This document shows positions 1 to 8,325 of a stretch of 9,721 nt of DNA, one piece after another. The translations under genes and the position numbers were made by a program. This stretch comes from Candidatus Chloroheliales bacterium (GTDB lineage: Bacteria > Chloroflexota > Chloroflexia > QHBQ01), in contig QHBQ01000094.1 of NCBI GenBank assembly GCA_003243865.1, positions 1 to 9,721 of the forward strand. The letters run 5' to 3'. The notes beneath the pieces were generated by a model that was given only the letters and a program-made list of their open reading frames with translations, ran no database searches and had not been told where the DNA came from. Within the stretch, counting starts at the first letter, position 1; every line of letters starts with the position of its first letter.

Positions 1-1
1 G

Positions 2-2245
2 CGCATCGTTGCCGACCAGGTGCAGAAGCTGGCCGACCAGAATGCCCACAACGCCGCGCTGGTTGCGCTTAAGCCAGGGACGGGCGAGATCCTGGCAATG
101 GTGGGCAGCGTGGACTACCGCAACCCGCAGTTCGGGCAGGTCAACGTCACGCTTGCGCCGCGCCAGCCCGGCTCATCGTTTAAGCCGATCGTCTATGCGC
201 TCGCCTTCCGCAAGGGGTGGACGCCCGCGACGATGATCTCCGACATCACCACCGCCTTCCCCACTGGCGGGCCGAACCTGTACATCCCCAGCAACTACGA
301 CAACCTTGAGCATGGGCCGGTGCTGGTGCGTAAGGCGCTGGCCGGTTCGCTGAACATCCCCGCGGTCAAGACCCTGCAATATGCTGGCGTGCAGGATACC
401 CTCACCCTGGCCCGCGATATGGGCATCAGCTCGCTCAGTGGCGATCCCAGTCGCTATGGCCTATCGCTGGTACTGGGCGGCGGCGAGGTCACGCTGCTGG
501 AGATGACTGGCGCGTATGCCACCTTCGCCAACCAGGGTCAGTTCGTGCCGCCGGTTTCTATTCTGGAAGTGCAAGATGCCAGTGGCAACCTGCTGGAGAA
601 GTATGACCCCAACACGGCAGCGAAACGGCAGGCACTCAGCCCTGAGGTCAGCTACCTGATCAGCGACATCCTCTCCGATAACCAGGCCCGCAGCTTCGTG
701 TTCGGCGTGGATAGCGCCCTGAAGTTGAGCCGCCCCGCCGCGGTCAAGACTGGCACCACCAACGACTACCTCGACAACTGGACGCTGGGCTACACCCCCT
801 ACCTGGCGGTCGGTGTGTGGCTGGGCAACAACGACAACGCGCCGTTGAAGCAGGTGGCGGGCGCGCGTGGCGCTGGCCCGATCTGGCATGACTTCATGGA
901 GGGGGTGTTCGCCAACCCGCCGCTGGAGGATGTGCTGCGCGATCCCGACAAGCCCTTGCAGGTCGTCTTCCCCCGCCCCGCCGACATCGTAACCGAGCCG
1001 ATTTGCGGCATAGACGGGCTGAAGCCGAGCGCGGCCTGCACCGCAGCCAAAGATGTGCATCCCGAAATCTTCATCAAGGGCGGCGAGCCGCAGGCCGAGG
1101 ACAATGTCTACCACTTCGTCCATATCTGCAACCTGCCCAACCATCCTGTCTGCATCGCCAACCCCTATTGCCCACTGACCCTGACCGTAGACCTACCCTT
1201 CCCCACCCTGCCCGACGAGTACGGTGCCTGGGCGGCGAAGAACAGCATCGGCGCGCCAACCAAAGTATGCGACCAGCCCGGCCCACCCACGCCGTCTGCC
1301 GTGAACATCCCGACGATAGTTAGCCCCCAACCCAACCTACCGCCCAACCCTACCGCCGACAGCGCCTTCCCCAACTTGCAACTGGCGATTACCGCCCCGG
1401 CAGCGGGCAGCACGGTGCGCGGCATGGTGCAGGTGAGCGGCTCGGCCAATGCCGACAGCTTCGGCAGCTACAGCCTCGATTACAGCAATGATGGCAACGC
1501 CTGGACGCCACTCAGCGGCACGGTCTATCACACGGTGGTAAACAACGGCTTCCTCGACAACTGGAACACCGACCTTGTGCCAGAGGGTGCCTACCAGGTG
1601 CGCCTGACCATCACCTCGGCGGGCGGTACCCAGGCACGTTACGCCTACAGCAGCGTGCGGGTAGAGCGCAACGCGCCAGTGGTGAGCATCGCCGCACCCG
1701 CCGATGGCAGCCGCTTCAACCCCGGCGACCCCGTGCTGATCCAGGCCACTGTCGGCGGCTCGTCAATCGCCCAGGTCGAGTTCTACGTGGACGATGTGCC
1801 GGTCGGCTACGTAGCCAGCACCCCTTACCAGTTCACCTGGCCTGCCCTGGCTGGCCCGCATAAGCTGACCGCCGTCGCCCGCAGCGCGGGCGGCAGCGCA
1901 ACCACCAGTGCGCCCATAAACATTGACGCCACTTCGCCGCAGACGACCCCCACTCCGGCGGGCAGCCCCACCGTGACCGCAGCCCCTACCCTGCGCATCT
2001 CCTACCCCACCGATGGCGCATACATCTACAGCGACCAGCTTGAACTGCAAGTGACCGTCAACTCCCCGCTAGTTAGCCGCGTGGCCTTCGCGGTGGATGG
2101 CAAGACCCTCGGCGAGAGCGGCCCGCCCTGGATGGTGAACTGGACCACTACCCGCGGCAACCACATCATTACCGCCACCGCCTACAACGCCCAGGGTACC
2201 CAAATCGGCAACAGCGTCAGTGTGCAGGTGACGGTGAAACAGTGA
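2..2245 (+). CDS. Class A penicillin-binding protein, 3' part (transpeptidase domain plus three Ig-like domains)
   Basis: The frame is open from the first bases, so the true start and the expected glycosyltransferase domain lie upstream of the window. The visible part begins inside the transpeptidase domain, which cross-links peptidoglycan stem peptides outside the membrane. All three active-site motifs are present: SSFK with the nucleophilic Ser at 173-175, SLN at 347-355, and KTGTT from 746. The context RQPGSSFKP is typical of class A enzymes. After the domain (to about 920) comes a linker with six cysteines (about 990-1275), then a Pro/Thr-rich stretch. Three Ig-like beta-sandwich modules follow, at about 1370-1670, 1673-1920 and 1991-2240. 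Each opens with a pattern like I-(T/A/S)-x-P-x-(A/D)-G-(S/A), and modules 2 and 3 share a V-x-F-x-V-D motif. The tail probably binds cell wall or spaces the enzyme. The family call is firm; the roles of linker and tail are inferred. Confidence 0.93.
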   Translation, partial: RIVADQVQKLADQNAHNAALVALKPGTGEILAMVGSVDYRNPQFGQVNVTLAPRQPGSSFKPIVYALAFRKGWTPATMISDITTAFPTGGPNLYIPSNYDNLEHGPVLVRKALAGSLNIPAVKTLQYAGVQDTLTLARDMGISSLSGDPSRYGLSLVLGGGEVTLLEMTGAYATFANQGQFVPPVSILEVQDASGNLLEKYDPNTAAKRQALSPEVSYLISDILSDNQARSFVFGVDSALKLSRPAAVKTGTTNDYLDNWTLGYTPYLAVGVWLGNNDNAPLKQVAGARGAGPIWHDFMEGVFANPPLEDVLRDPDKPLQVVFPRPADIVTEPICGIDGLKPSAACTAAKDVHPEIFIKGGEPQAEDNVYHFVHICNLPNHPVCIANPYCPLTLTVDLPFPTLPDEYGAWAAKNSIGAPTKVCDQPGPPTPSAVNIPTIVSPQPNLPPNPTADSAFPNLQLAITAPAAGSTVRGMVQVSGSANADSFGSYSLDYSNDGNAWTPLSGTVYHTVVNNGFLDNWNTDLVPEGAYQVRLTITSAGGTQARYAYSSVRVERNAPVVSIAAPADGSRFNPGDPVLIQATVGGSSIAQVEFYVDDVPVGYVASTPYQFTWPALAGPHKLTAVARSAGGSATTSAPINIDATSPQTTPTPAGSPTVTAAPTLRISYPTDGAYIYSDQLELQVTVNSPLVSRVAFAVDGKTLGESGPPWMVNWTTTRGNHIITATAYNAQGTQIGNSVSVQVTVKQ

Positions 2246-2264
2246 GGAGTGAGGAGTGAGGAGT
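2244..2264. repeat. Heptamer tandem repeat, three copies of GAGGAGT
   Basis: Three perfect back-to-back copies of GAGGAGT occupy 2244-2264, followed by a degenerate copy (GATGAAT). The array begins on the second base of the TGA stop codon (2243-2245) of the penicillin-binding protein gene. It resembles the short tandem heptamer repeats known from cyanobacteria and some other large genomes. A second, unrelated heptamer array lies at 8333-8349. Confidence 0.8.
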
Positions 2265-2299
2265 GATGAATGCTGTGCTGGCACCGGGGCGGCAAAAAG

Positions 2300-2333
2300 C
2301 CCTCTCCCTGGAAGGGAGAGGGTTGGGTGAGGG
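2300..2333 (+). repeat. GC-rich hairpin repeat (REP-like), copy 1
   Basis: CCCTCTCCCT (2300-2309) and AGGGAGAGGG (2313-2322) form a perfect 10-bp stem with a 3-base loop, followed by TTGGGTGAGGG. The same design, a palindrome followed by a (C/T)TGGG-type G-rich flank, recurs at 8354-8563 and 8949-8978. The hairpin lies 55 bases past the penicillin-binding protein stop. It could weaken or end transcription, but there is no T-run after the stem, so it is not a standard intrinsic terminator. It is better read as one copy of a dispersed repeat family. Confidence 0.75.
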
Positions 2334-2405
2334 TGAATCTCGCCGAGCGTCAATGCCAATCGCAACTATTCACCCGGCTGAACCTCGGCGGGTAACGCAA
2401 CCGTT

Positions 2406-2411
2406 TATACT
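2406..2411 (+). promoter_or_regulatory. Possible -10 box upstream of propeller gene copy 1
   Basis: TATACT differs from the sigma-70 consensus -10 at one position and ends 20 bases before the ATG at 2432, in an otherwise GC-rich spacer. No convincing -35 element is seen at the right distance. This is a weak call from base pattern only. Confidence 0.3.
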
Positions 2412-2431
2412 CGCGGTTCGTTGGATAAACT

Positions 2432-4377
2432 ATGAGCAACGTTACCGAAGCAAATCCAGCCTGGCCCGACACGCTAGACCCTGAACCGAACGCCGAGGAG
2501 CAGGCGTGGCTGGCAAGCGGCCCGTTGACGCTAGCGCGGATTGCGCCCAGCGCGCTGGCCGACCTTGCTGCGTCCGAGGTTACTGTCACGCAGGTACGCC
2601 GCTTCGACTGGCCGAGATTGCAGACCAAACCTAACCGCGCCCTACTGGCAGTGCTGCTGATTGCTTTTGGTGGCTTTGCCTGGCGGTTTTGGGACGAGTT
2701 TAATGGAAGCTGGATACTAAGTTGGCCGCTGGTTATCTGGTTGGCTCTGGCGCTACTCACCTTTAACTTCTTGCTGGGCAGACACGGCGAAGATCTACCG
2801 CTCATCGGGCGCTCCTACGCCGAAGCGAAGCCTGCTGGCCTGAAGCTGCGGCTATTCTATGGGCGATGTCTGGCGGCGCGACGGTTCTTCCACGGCTGGT
2901 TCAATCTCTTCATGCTAACCTGGCCGCGCCGCTACTATATCCCCTGGCGTGAAGTAGAGCAGGTTGGCCTCTTCACTGCCGATTACGGCCTGCGCGTGGG
3001 AACGCTCTACTGGGTCAGAATATGGAGCCGTGACCGATATAGCTACACTGTCCTGGTTACGCCCAACCAGCAGCAGGCCAGCGAACTCGCTGACCTCATC
3101 GTTGGGCAAGCTCACTTGGGCGCATGGGCAGAACTGGGCGAACACAGCACCGACTTGCTGAACCCTGACCTCGGTGTACTGAGCAAGGATGACCACTTCA
3201 GGTGGCGAACCGACCGTAGGCGCATCAGCGTGCATGGAGCTTACAGCAGCGTGAGTGCAAGGCTGTGGCGAACACCTGATCCCCAACCATCAAGATTGAT
3301 TGCGATTAGACCCACTTGGCGAGCTGCGGTCAAGCTGACTGTTGCTATCGCCCTCATGCTCGTCGCTCTTAACTACGATTACCTCATTAGCCTTAGCATC
3401 TGGCCACCATCCAGTGCTAACCTTAGCATCAATAATCCAATGCCTATCCCGCCGCTACATGAGATCTGGCACACCTCAGTTACGCGCGACTATAACGATA
3501 CTATCAGTTTCGGCGGCGGGAAGATTGCTCTTGTTAATGAGTTCAGCGCCAACATCTATGATGCAGCTAGTGGCAAACCACTGAGCAATCCCCACCTGAA
3601 CGGTGTGAGCGGGTGCTACAATCGGCATGGCACCATCAGCGAGGATGGTAATTACCTCTATTACGTAGCTTACAAGCAAGATAAGGCTGCCTCTAATCAA
3701 ACCTGCAATGATACACCATATGAAATGGTTGCTTTCAGCCTTCAGACCAACAGTGTTATCTGGAAGCACCCAGTGAGCAGCAATGGCCTCTTCGTGTTGC
3801 AGCCAAAACTTAATTTGGTTGTTGTTGGGGGCTATGGGCCTAATGTGGAAGCACTTAACCTACAAACGGGTGCTTTGGTTTGGCAAAGCAAGGATTTGAG
3901 CAATGCGCGTTGCTCACTCATAGCAGTCGGCGGAGATTCTGTATATGCAGAGCTAGGAGGTCCCGCTGCTACTCTTGTGGCGCTGAATATCAAGGATGGA
4001 GTAGTACGTTGGACCAAGACAACGCAACACGCCTACGAACTCGGTGCTGATGCACAGCGGGTTTACGTCATGGGAAGTCCGAACGAAAGTGTTTACTCAA
4101 GTAACGGTGATGCACTCTATAATCAGGCCGATATACATTGGGTATCAGGCTTTGATAGCTATATTGCCAGCAGCAGATTGAGGTGGACGGAAGATTATGC
4201 AGAAGCAAACAAAGTTCGCCTCAAGGCCATAGACTCAAAACCGGCAGCCAGATATGGCATTCACCCACCATTAGTAACGACTCTGATTTCGACTTTGGGC
4301 CACGCCTCACAGCTGGTAACGGAATGGTATACCTGGTCTACGGCAATGAGCTTCACGCATTCGCAGGAGCAAGATAA
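2432..4377 (+). CDS. Membrane-anchored PQQ-type beta-propeller protein with PH-like domain, copy 1 (frameshifted)
   Basis: Starts at ATG 2432, with a weak GGA six bases upstream. Residues about 1-65 form a soluble N-tail with DPEP and LASGPL motifs also found in copy 2. Membrane helices lie at about 70-87 and 94-115. A basic, beta-rich domain (about 125-280) has the IPWREVEQV pattern typical of bacterial PH-like domains. A third helix follows at about 300-325, then a propeller from about 340 with blade motifs such as NLQTGALVW and NIKDGVVRW. Charge distribution places the PH-like domain inside and the propeller outside. One base appears lost at about 4234: the frame of 2432 gives ...RLKAID, and the -1 frame continues LKTGSQIWHSP and ends HAFAGAR at a TAA (4375-4377). 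Copy 2 has an ungapped counterpart across this point. Repaired, the protein would be 648 residues. Without repair translation runs on into copy 2. Function unknown; the domain reading is moderately sure, and propeller ligand and partners cannot be told. Confidence 0.8.
4232..4236 (+). other. Frameshift site in copy 1 (about one base missing)
   Basis: Codon GAC (4232-4234) in the original frame is followed, one frame back, by CTC (4234-4236), so the two codons share C4234. Restoring one C gives AID-LKTGSQIW, matching AFD-LNSGKQVW in copy 2 with no gap. No canonical slippery heptamer is present, so an indel (real or assembly error) is more likely than programmed frameshifting. Confidence 0.8.
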
Positions 4378-4407
4378 TCCCTTGTATCGTTTTCCCCGCG
4401 CTTCGTA

Positions 4408-4413
4408 TATAAT
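4408..4413 (+). promoter_or_regulatory. Perfect TATAAT -10 box between the two propeller genes
   Basis: A perfect TATAAT lies in the 97-base gap between the true stop of copy 1 (4377) and the ATG of copy 2 (4475). It sits in the AT-rich patch TATATAATAT within GC-rich DNA. A TTGTAT at 4382-4387 would be the -35, but its 20-base spacing is longer than usual. It suggests that copy 2 has its own promoter and is a separate gene. Confidence 0.4.
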
Positions 4414-4474
4414 ATGGCAGGGGCAGCGTCAGCCTTCCTCGCCAACAAACCAGCGAATAAGATTGCGGAACGCG

Positions 4475-6684
4475 ATGAGCATCACCGAAGAGGCAAACAG
4501 CGTAGAAGCCGATGCCAACCGTACAGGGCTGGCAGTAGAGCCGCTGCGCCCCGCTTCGCCCGATGCGATTGACCCGGAGCCGAGCGCGGCGGAGCGGGCG
4601 CGGCTGGCAAACGGCCCGCTGGCGCTGACCCGCGCTGCCACCCAGCCCGGCGGTCTGGCGCTGATCGGGGAAGCCAGCCTGCCACGCCGCTTCGTCTGGC
4701 CGCGCCTGCAAGCAGGGGTAAGGGGCATTGTCATCCTTGCCCTCATCTGGCCGCTCTATTGGTGTACCACCTCGGCTTGGAGCGAGTTCGTCGGCACCTG
4801 GGTGCTAAGTTGGGGGCTGGCCCTGCCGCTGGTGGGGTTTTTGGTAATCAGTGATGTTATTCTCGTGCTGCTCGGCGAGCGGCTGCCGCTGATTGGCCGC
4901 TCCTGGGTTGAATTGCGGCCAGAGGGGGTGCGGGTGTACCTCTTCTACGGGCGCAAGCCAGCGGTGCGCGGCAAGGGCTTCCGCATCTTCGGCCTGGTCT
5001 GGCCCTGCCGCGCCACCATCCCCTGGGCGGATGTCGCGCGGGTGGCGGTATACCGCGCCGATTACGAAAACACCCAGCGCGGACCCCGCCGCACGATGTA
5101 CTGGGTTAAGCTGTGGACTAACAACGGCACTGGCTATGTCGCGCTGATTACCGACATGGAAGCGCAGGCGCATGAGCTTGCCAACCTGCTGGCGCAGCAC
5201 GCGGGCCTGAGCAAGTGGGCCTATCTCAACGGTAATGATAGCAGCATCATCAACCCCAGCCTTGGCCCGCTCGACCGCGACACCCTGTTCATCTGGCGGG
5301 CCGATCAGCGGCGCATCAGCAACGCGACTACTATCGGCAGCGTCAATGCCGAACTGTGGCGTGCGCCATTCCGCGAGTTGATGCCACGCGTAGGCGGATT
5401 GCGCTGGCGAACGTTGGTTAAGCTGACTCTACTCGTCGTGCTACTCATCGCGATCTTCAACTACGATTACCTGCTCAGTTACCTGCTCTGGACACCGCCT
5501 GGCCCCATCGCCAGCGACCCCGCCTGGCTTGGCGGCCACCACGATGCGGGCAACACTAACGCCAGCAACCAGACCCTCATCCCGCCGCTGCACGAGGTGT
5601 GGCACACTAAGTTGGAGTACGGCTCCGCCACTAATATAAGCCTGGGCGGTGGCAAGCTGTTGGTGACCGGAGAGTCGACCGCCTACGCCTACGATGCTAG
5701 CAGTGGCAAGTTGCTGAATCAGTACAAATTGTTCGACAGCTCTAATCCACCAGGATATAACGAAGTTATCACAGGTACGATCAGCCCGGATGGCAATTAC
5801 GCCTATTTTGTCTCGATCAATATGTCAGTGGATAGAATCAGCGGTGTAGAGAAGACAACTTACCAAAGAGTTGTACTTGACCTCAACACTAGTAGCCAGA
5901 TCTGGCAGCAGACTTTGAGCGGTAACCCCACATTCTTGTTTGAGCCTAAGCGCAATCTGATCATCACCAGCTCGCCAGTCACAACCAACACGAATGGAAC
6001 GACATCCTATGACTACGTAATCGAGGCATTGAACCCACAGACTGGCGCGCAGGTCTGGCACAGCGAGGGCTTCGGCGCGGTTGCGCCAAATGAGATTGCG
6101 GTTGGTGGCGATAACGTTTATGCGGCAACAGACGGGGGCGATCAAATAGTCGCGCTGAACATCGGCAATGGCACCACCCGCTGGAAGAAAGGCAATCCCG
6201 TCACCTTCGCAGATTGTTGGCCGATGCACAGTATGTTTATGCGATAAGTGATTACAATCTGGTGATTTATTCAGCGGAAGGTGCGGAGCAGATAACAGGC
6301 GCTTTGTTCAATAGAATAATGCCACCCGTGCTGGTTGGTAGGCGCATTATTGGAAGCGCCTACGATAATTTGACTAGCGCAAGCTCTGCTGGGCAGCACT
6401 CGTTCGCGGATAGCTATAATAGCACCTATTTCTATAGCACTGATATGAACCTGAATAAGATAGCGGCAAGCAGCGGTCTGCTCTTTCTGCTCAGGAACGA
6501 GGGTGATGGCAACCTTTTCGGCAACACCCGCCTATTTGCCTTCGACCTGAACAGCGGCAAGCAGGTGTGGCGTTCGCCAACCTCTAGTGGCGACTACTTC
6601 TCAGGCAATCAGTTTATCATCGGCAACGGGATGCTGTACAGGATTTATGGCGGCGAGGTTCACGCCTTTGCTGGGGCGCGGTAG
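4475..6684 (+). CDS. Membrane-anchored PQQ-type beta-propeller protein with PH-like domain, copy 2 (frameshifted)
   Basis: This is a paralogue of the preceding gene, about 50% identical by eye in the best segments. ATG 4475 is chosen because MSITEEAN aligns with the start of copy 1 (MSNVTEAN) and a GGAA lies five bases upstream. The domain order matches: N-tail with DPEPSAAE and LANGPL, membrane helices at about 84-100 and 109-135, a PH-like domain (about 145-260, IPWADVARV), a third helix at about 314-338, and a propeller from about 370 with blade motifs NPQTGAQVW, NIGNGTTRW and DLNSGKQVW. The frame opened at 4475 stops at 6245-6247. The -1 frame, from about 6214, continues LLADAQYVYA and ends HAFAGAR at TAG 6682-6684, as copy 1 does. 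Repaired length is about 736 residues. The first half is strongly GC-rich, while much of the propeller is near 40-50% GC. Function unknown; an extracellular sensing or scaffold role is only inferred from topology. Confidence 0.8.
6212..6216 (+). other. Frameshift site in copy 2
   Basis: Codon GAT (6212-6214) in the upstream frame and TTG (6214-6216) in the downstream frame share T6214. The upstream frame ends after about ten unrelated residues (TAA 6245-6247). The -1 frame carries ADAQYVY, matching ADAQRVY of copy 1, and the conserved C-terminus. Either one base was lost or two were gained; length comparison with copy 1 does not decide this. Confidence 0.75.
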
Positions 6685-6695
6685 ACACAAAGCAA

Positions 6696-6758
6696 GGGCG
6701 GGATAAATCCCGCCCCTACAGCGGCACATTGTTCGTAGGGGCGGGATTTATCCCGCCC
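6696..6758. repeat. Nested inverted repeat between convergent genes
   Basis: Two 24-base arms (6696-6719 and 6735-6758) are exact reverse complements around a 15-base loop. Each arm contains its own palindrome, GGGCGGGAT-AA-ATCCCGCCC (or TT in the right arm), with a 9-bp stem. The element lies between propeller copy 2 (stop 6684) and the aldehyde dehydrogenase (stop 6748-6750, inside the right arm). It may act as a two-way terminator or may be a mobile palindromic repeat. No T-run flanks it, so the terminator role is only inferred. Confidence 0.85.
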
Positions 6759-8319
6759 AGCCGCCCGAAGGTAATGTTCCTTGTAATTTGTTAAACTTCA
6801 TTGCTGAAGCGCATAAGCCCCCATAGGGATTGATCGGCTTCTCGCCAGTGTAGAGCAGCACGCTCTTCAGTTCGGTATAGAGTTCGATCGCATCGAGCGA
6901 CATCTCGCGACCAAAACCGGATTGCTTGTAGCCGCCGAAGGGCAGGCCGGGGAAGGCGGTGTAGGGCGTGTTGATGCTGACGTGGCCGGTGCGGATTGCG
7001 CTGGCAACGCGGTTGGCGCGGCCTACATCCTTGGTCCAGACTGTGCCAGCCAGGCCGTAGATGCTGTCGTTGGCAAGCTGGATCGCTTCCTTCTCGTCCT
7101 TGAACGGGATAATCACCAGCACCGGGCCGAAGATCTCCTCCTGTGCCACGGTCATCTGGTTGTGGACATCAGCGAGCGCAGTGGGCAGATAGAAGTTGCC
7201 CGCGCTGATGTCGGCGGGGCGCTTGCCGCCGGTGAGCAGCGATGCGCCCTCCTGCTGGCCCTTCTCCACGTAACCGTTGACCACATCCCATTGGTTCTGG
7301 CTGATCAGTGAGCCAATGTTGGTGCTGGGATCCATCGGATCGCCGACCTTCAGCTTGTTGACCCGGTTGAGGAAGGCTTCCACAAACCGGTCGTAGACGC
7401 TCTGGTGGACGAGGACGCGGCTGCGGGCTTCACACGATTGCCCCGCGCTGTAGTAGATGGCAAAGGCCGCGCCGTTCGCCGCCGCCTCGATGTCGGCATC
7501 CTCGAAGATCAGGTTGGCCGACTTGCCCCCCAGTTCCAAGCTGATGCGCTTGAGCGTGGCCGAGGCGGTCACCATGATCTGCTTGCCGGTGGTGGTCTCG
7601 CCGGTGAAGGCGATCTTGTCCACCCCCGGATGACCCGCCAGATATTCCCCCACTGTGCTGCCCGGCCCGGTCACGACGTTGACCACGCCAGCCGGTATGC
7701 CCGCCTCCAGGCAGATTTCGCCGAGCAGAATAGCGGTAATCGGCGTGTTGCTGGCGGGCTTTAGCACGATGGTGTTGCCACAGGCCAGCGCCGGGGCGAG
7801 CTTCCAGGCGGCCATCATCAGCGGATAGTTCCAGGGGATGATCTGGGCGCAGACCCCCACCGGCTCACGCAGAGTATAGCCGAAGTGACGGCCAGGTAGC
7901 GGCACGGTGATGCCGGTAATCTTGGTCGCCGCGCCCGCGAAGAACTCGAAGTCATCAATCGCCTGGCCGATCTCGGCCTTGACGTTCTGGATCGCCTTGC
8001 CGTTGTTGAGCGTCTCGACGCGGGCGAGGTCGTTGGTGCGCTCGCGCAGCAGTTCGGCCACCTTCATCAGGATGCGGTTGCGCTGGCTGCCACTGGTGCG
8101 CTGCCACTTATCGAAGGCGGCGCGGGCGGCGGCTACCGCCTTGTCTACATCCTGCTCGCCAGCTTTTGCTACGGTGGCGAGCTGCTCGTTGGTAGCGGGG
8201 TTATAGGCCGCGAAGGTTTCGCCGCTGACGCTATCCACCTGCTCACCATTGATCAGCATCTTGTAGTGGTCGCGCTCCATCGCGCTGTGCTTCACTTCGG
8301 TATCTGCGGTTGCGGTCAT
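6748..8319 (-). CDS. NAD(P)+-dependent aldehyde dehydrogenase (betaine-aldehyde dehydrogenase-like superfamily)
   Basis: This enzyme oxidises an aldehyde to the acid with NAD(P)+ in the cytoplasm; the substrate cannot be told. The ATG at 8319 is chosen because a clear AGGAG lies six bases upstream and the family N-terminus (YKMLINGEQVD) begins soon after. The frame stays open upstream to 8502, but only through repeats. Landmarks: PWNYP with Asn164, KPAS with Lys187, FTGET from 238, general base Glu262 in LELGGK, nucleophile Cys296 in GQSCEA, and the later EEIFGPV. Ser190 stands where strictly NAD+-dependent members usually have Glu, so NADP+ use is possible. At 523 residues it is slightly longer than the usual 480-500. 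The last 20 or so residues after INPYG do not look like family sequence, and the TAA lies within the 6696-6758 repeat. It is downstream of the thiolase and the small helical gene on the same strand, but a 277-base repeat-filled gap makes co-transcription uncertain. Confidence 0.93.
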   Translation of the reverse strand: MTATADTEVKHSAMERDHYKMLINGEQVDSVSGETFAAYNPATNEQLATVAKAGEQDVDKAVAAARAAFDKWQRTSGSQRNRILMKVAELLRERTNDLARVETLNNGKAIQNVKAEIGQAIDDFEFFAGAATKITGITVPLPGRHFGYTLREPVGVCAQIIPWNYPLMMAAWKLAPALACGNTIVLKPASNTPITAILLGEICLEAGIPAGVVNVVTGPGSTVGEYLAGHPGVDKIAFTGETTTGKQIMVTASATLKRISLELGGKSANLIFEDADIEAAANGAAFAIYYSAGQSCEARSRVLVHQSVYDRFVEAFLNRVNKLKVGDPMDPSTNIGSLISQNQWDVVNGYVEKGQQEGASLLTGGKRPADISAGNFYLPTALADVHNQMTVAQEEIFGPVLVIIPFKDEKEAIQLANDSIYGLAGTVWTKDVGRANRVASAIRTGHVSINTPYTAFPGLPFGGYKQSGFGREMSLDAIELYTELKSVLLYTGEKPINPYGGLCASAMKFNKLQGTLPSGGWAG

Positions 8320-8325
8320 GTCTCT

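Noticed and set aside
461..1144. A 227-residue open frame on the minus strand inside the penicillin-binding protein gene
   Set aside because: It has no recognisable motif and lies opposite a firm coding region; long antisense frames are expected in GC-rich DNA.
2300..2322. Intrinsic terminator of the penicillin-binding protein gene
   Set aside because: The stem is strong but no T-run follows, and the same hairpin family occurs at several other places, including between same-strand genes. It is recorded as a repeat.
4229..4240. Programmed -1 frameshifting as the reason for the frame change in copy 1
   Set aside because: No canonical X-XXY-YYZ slippery heptamer lies in frame, and no clear stimulatory stem was seen just downstream. 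A simple indel explains the data.
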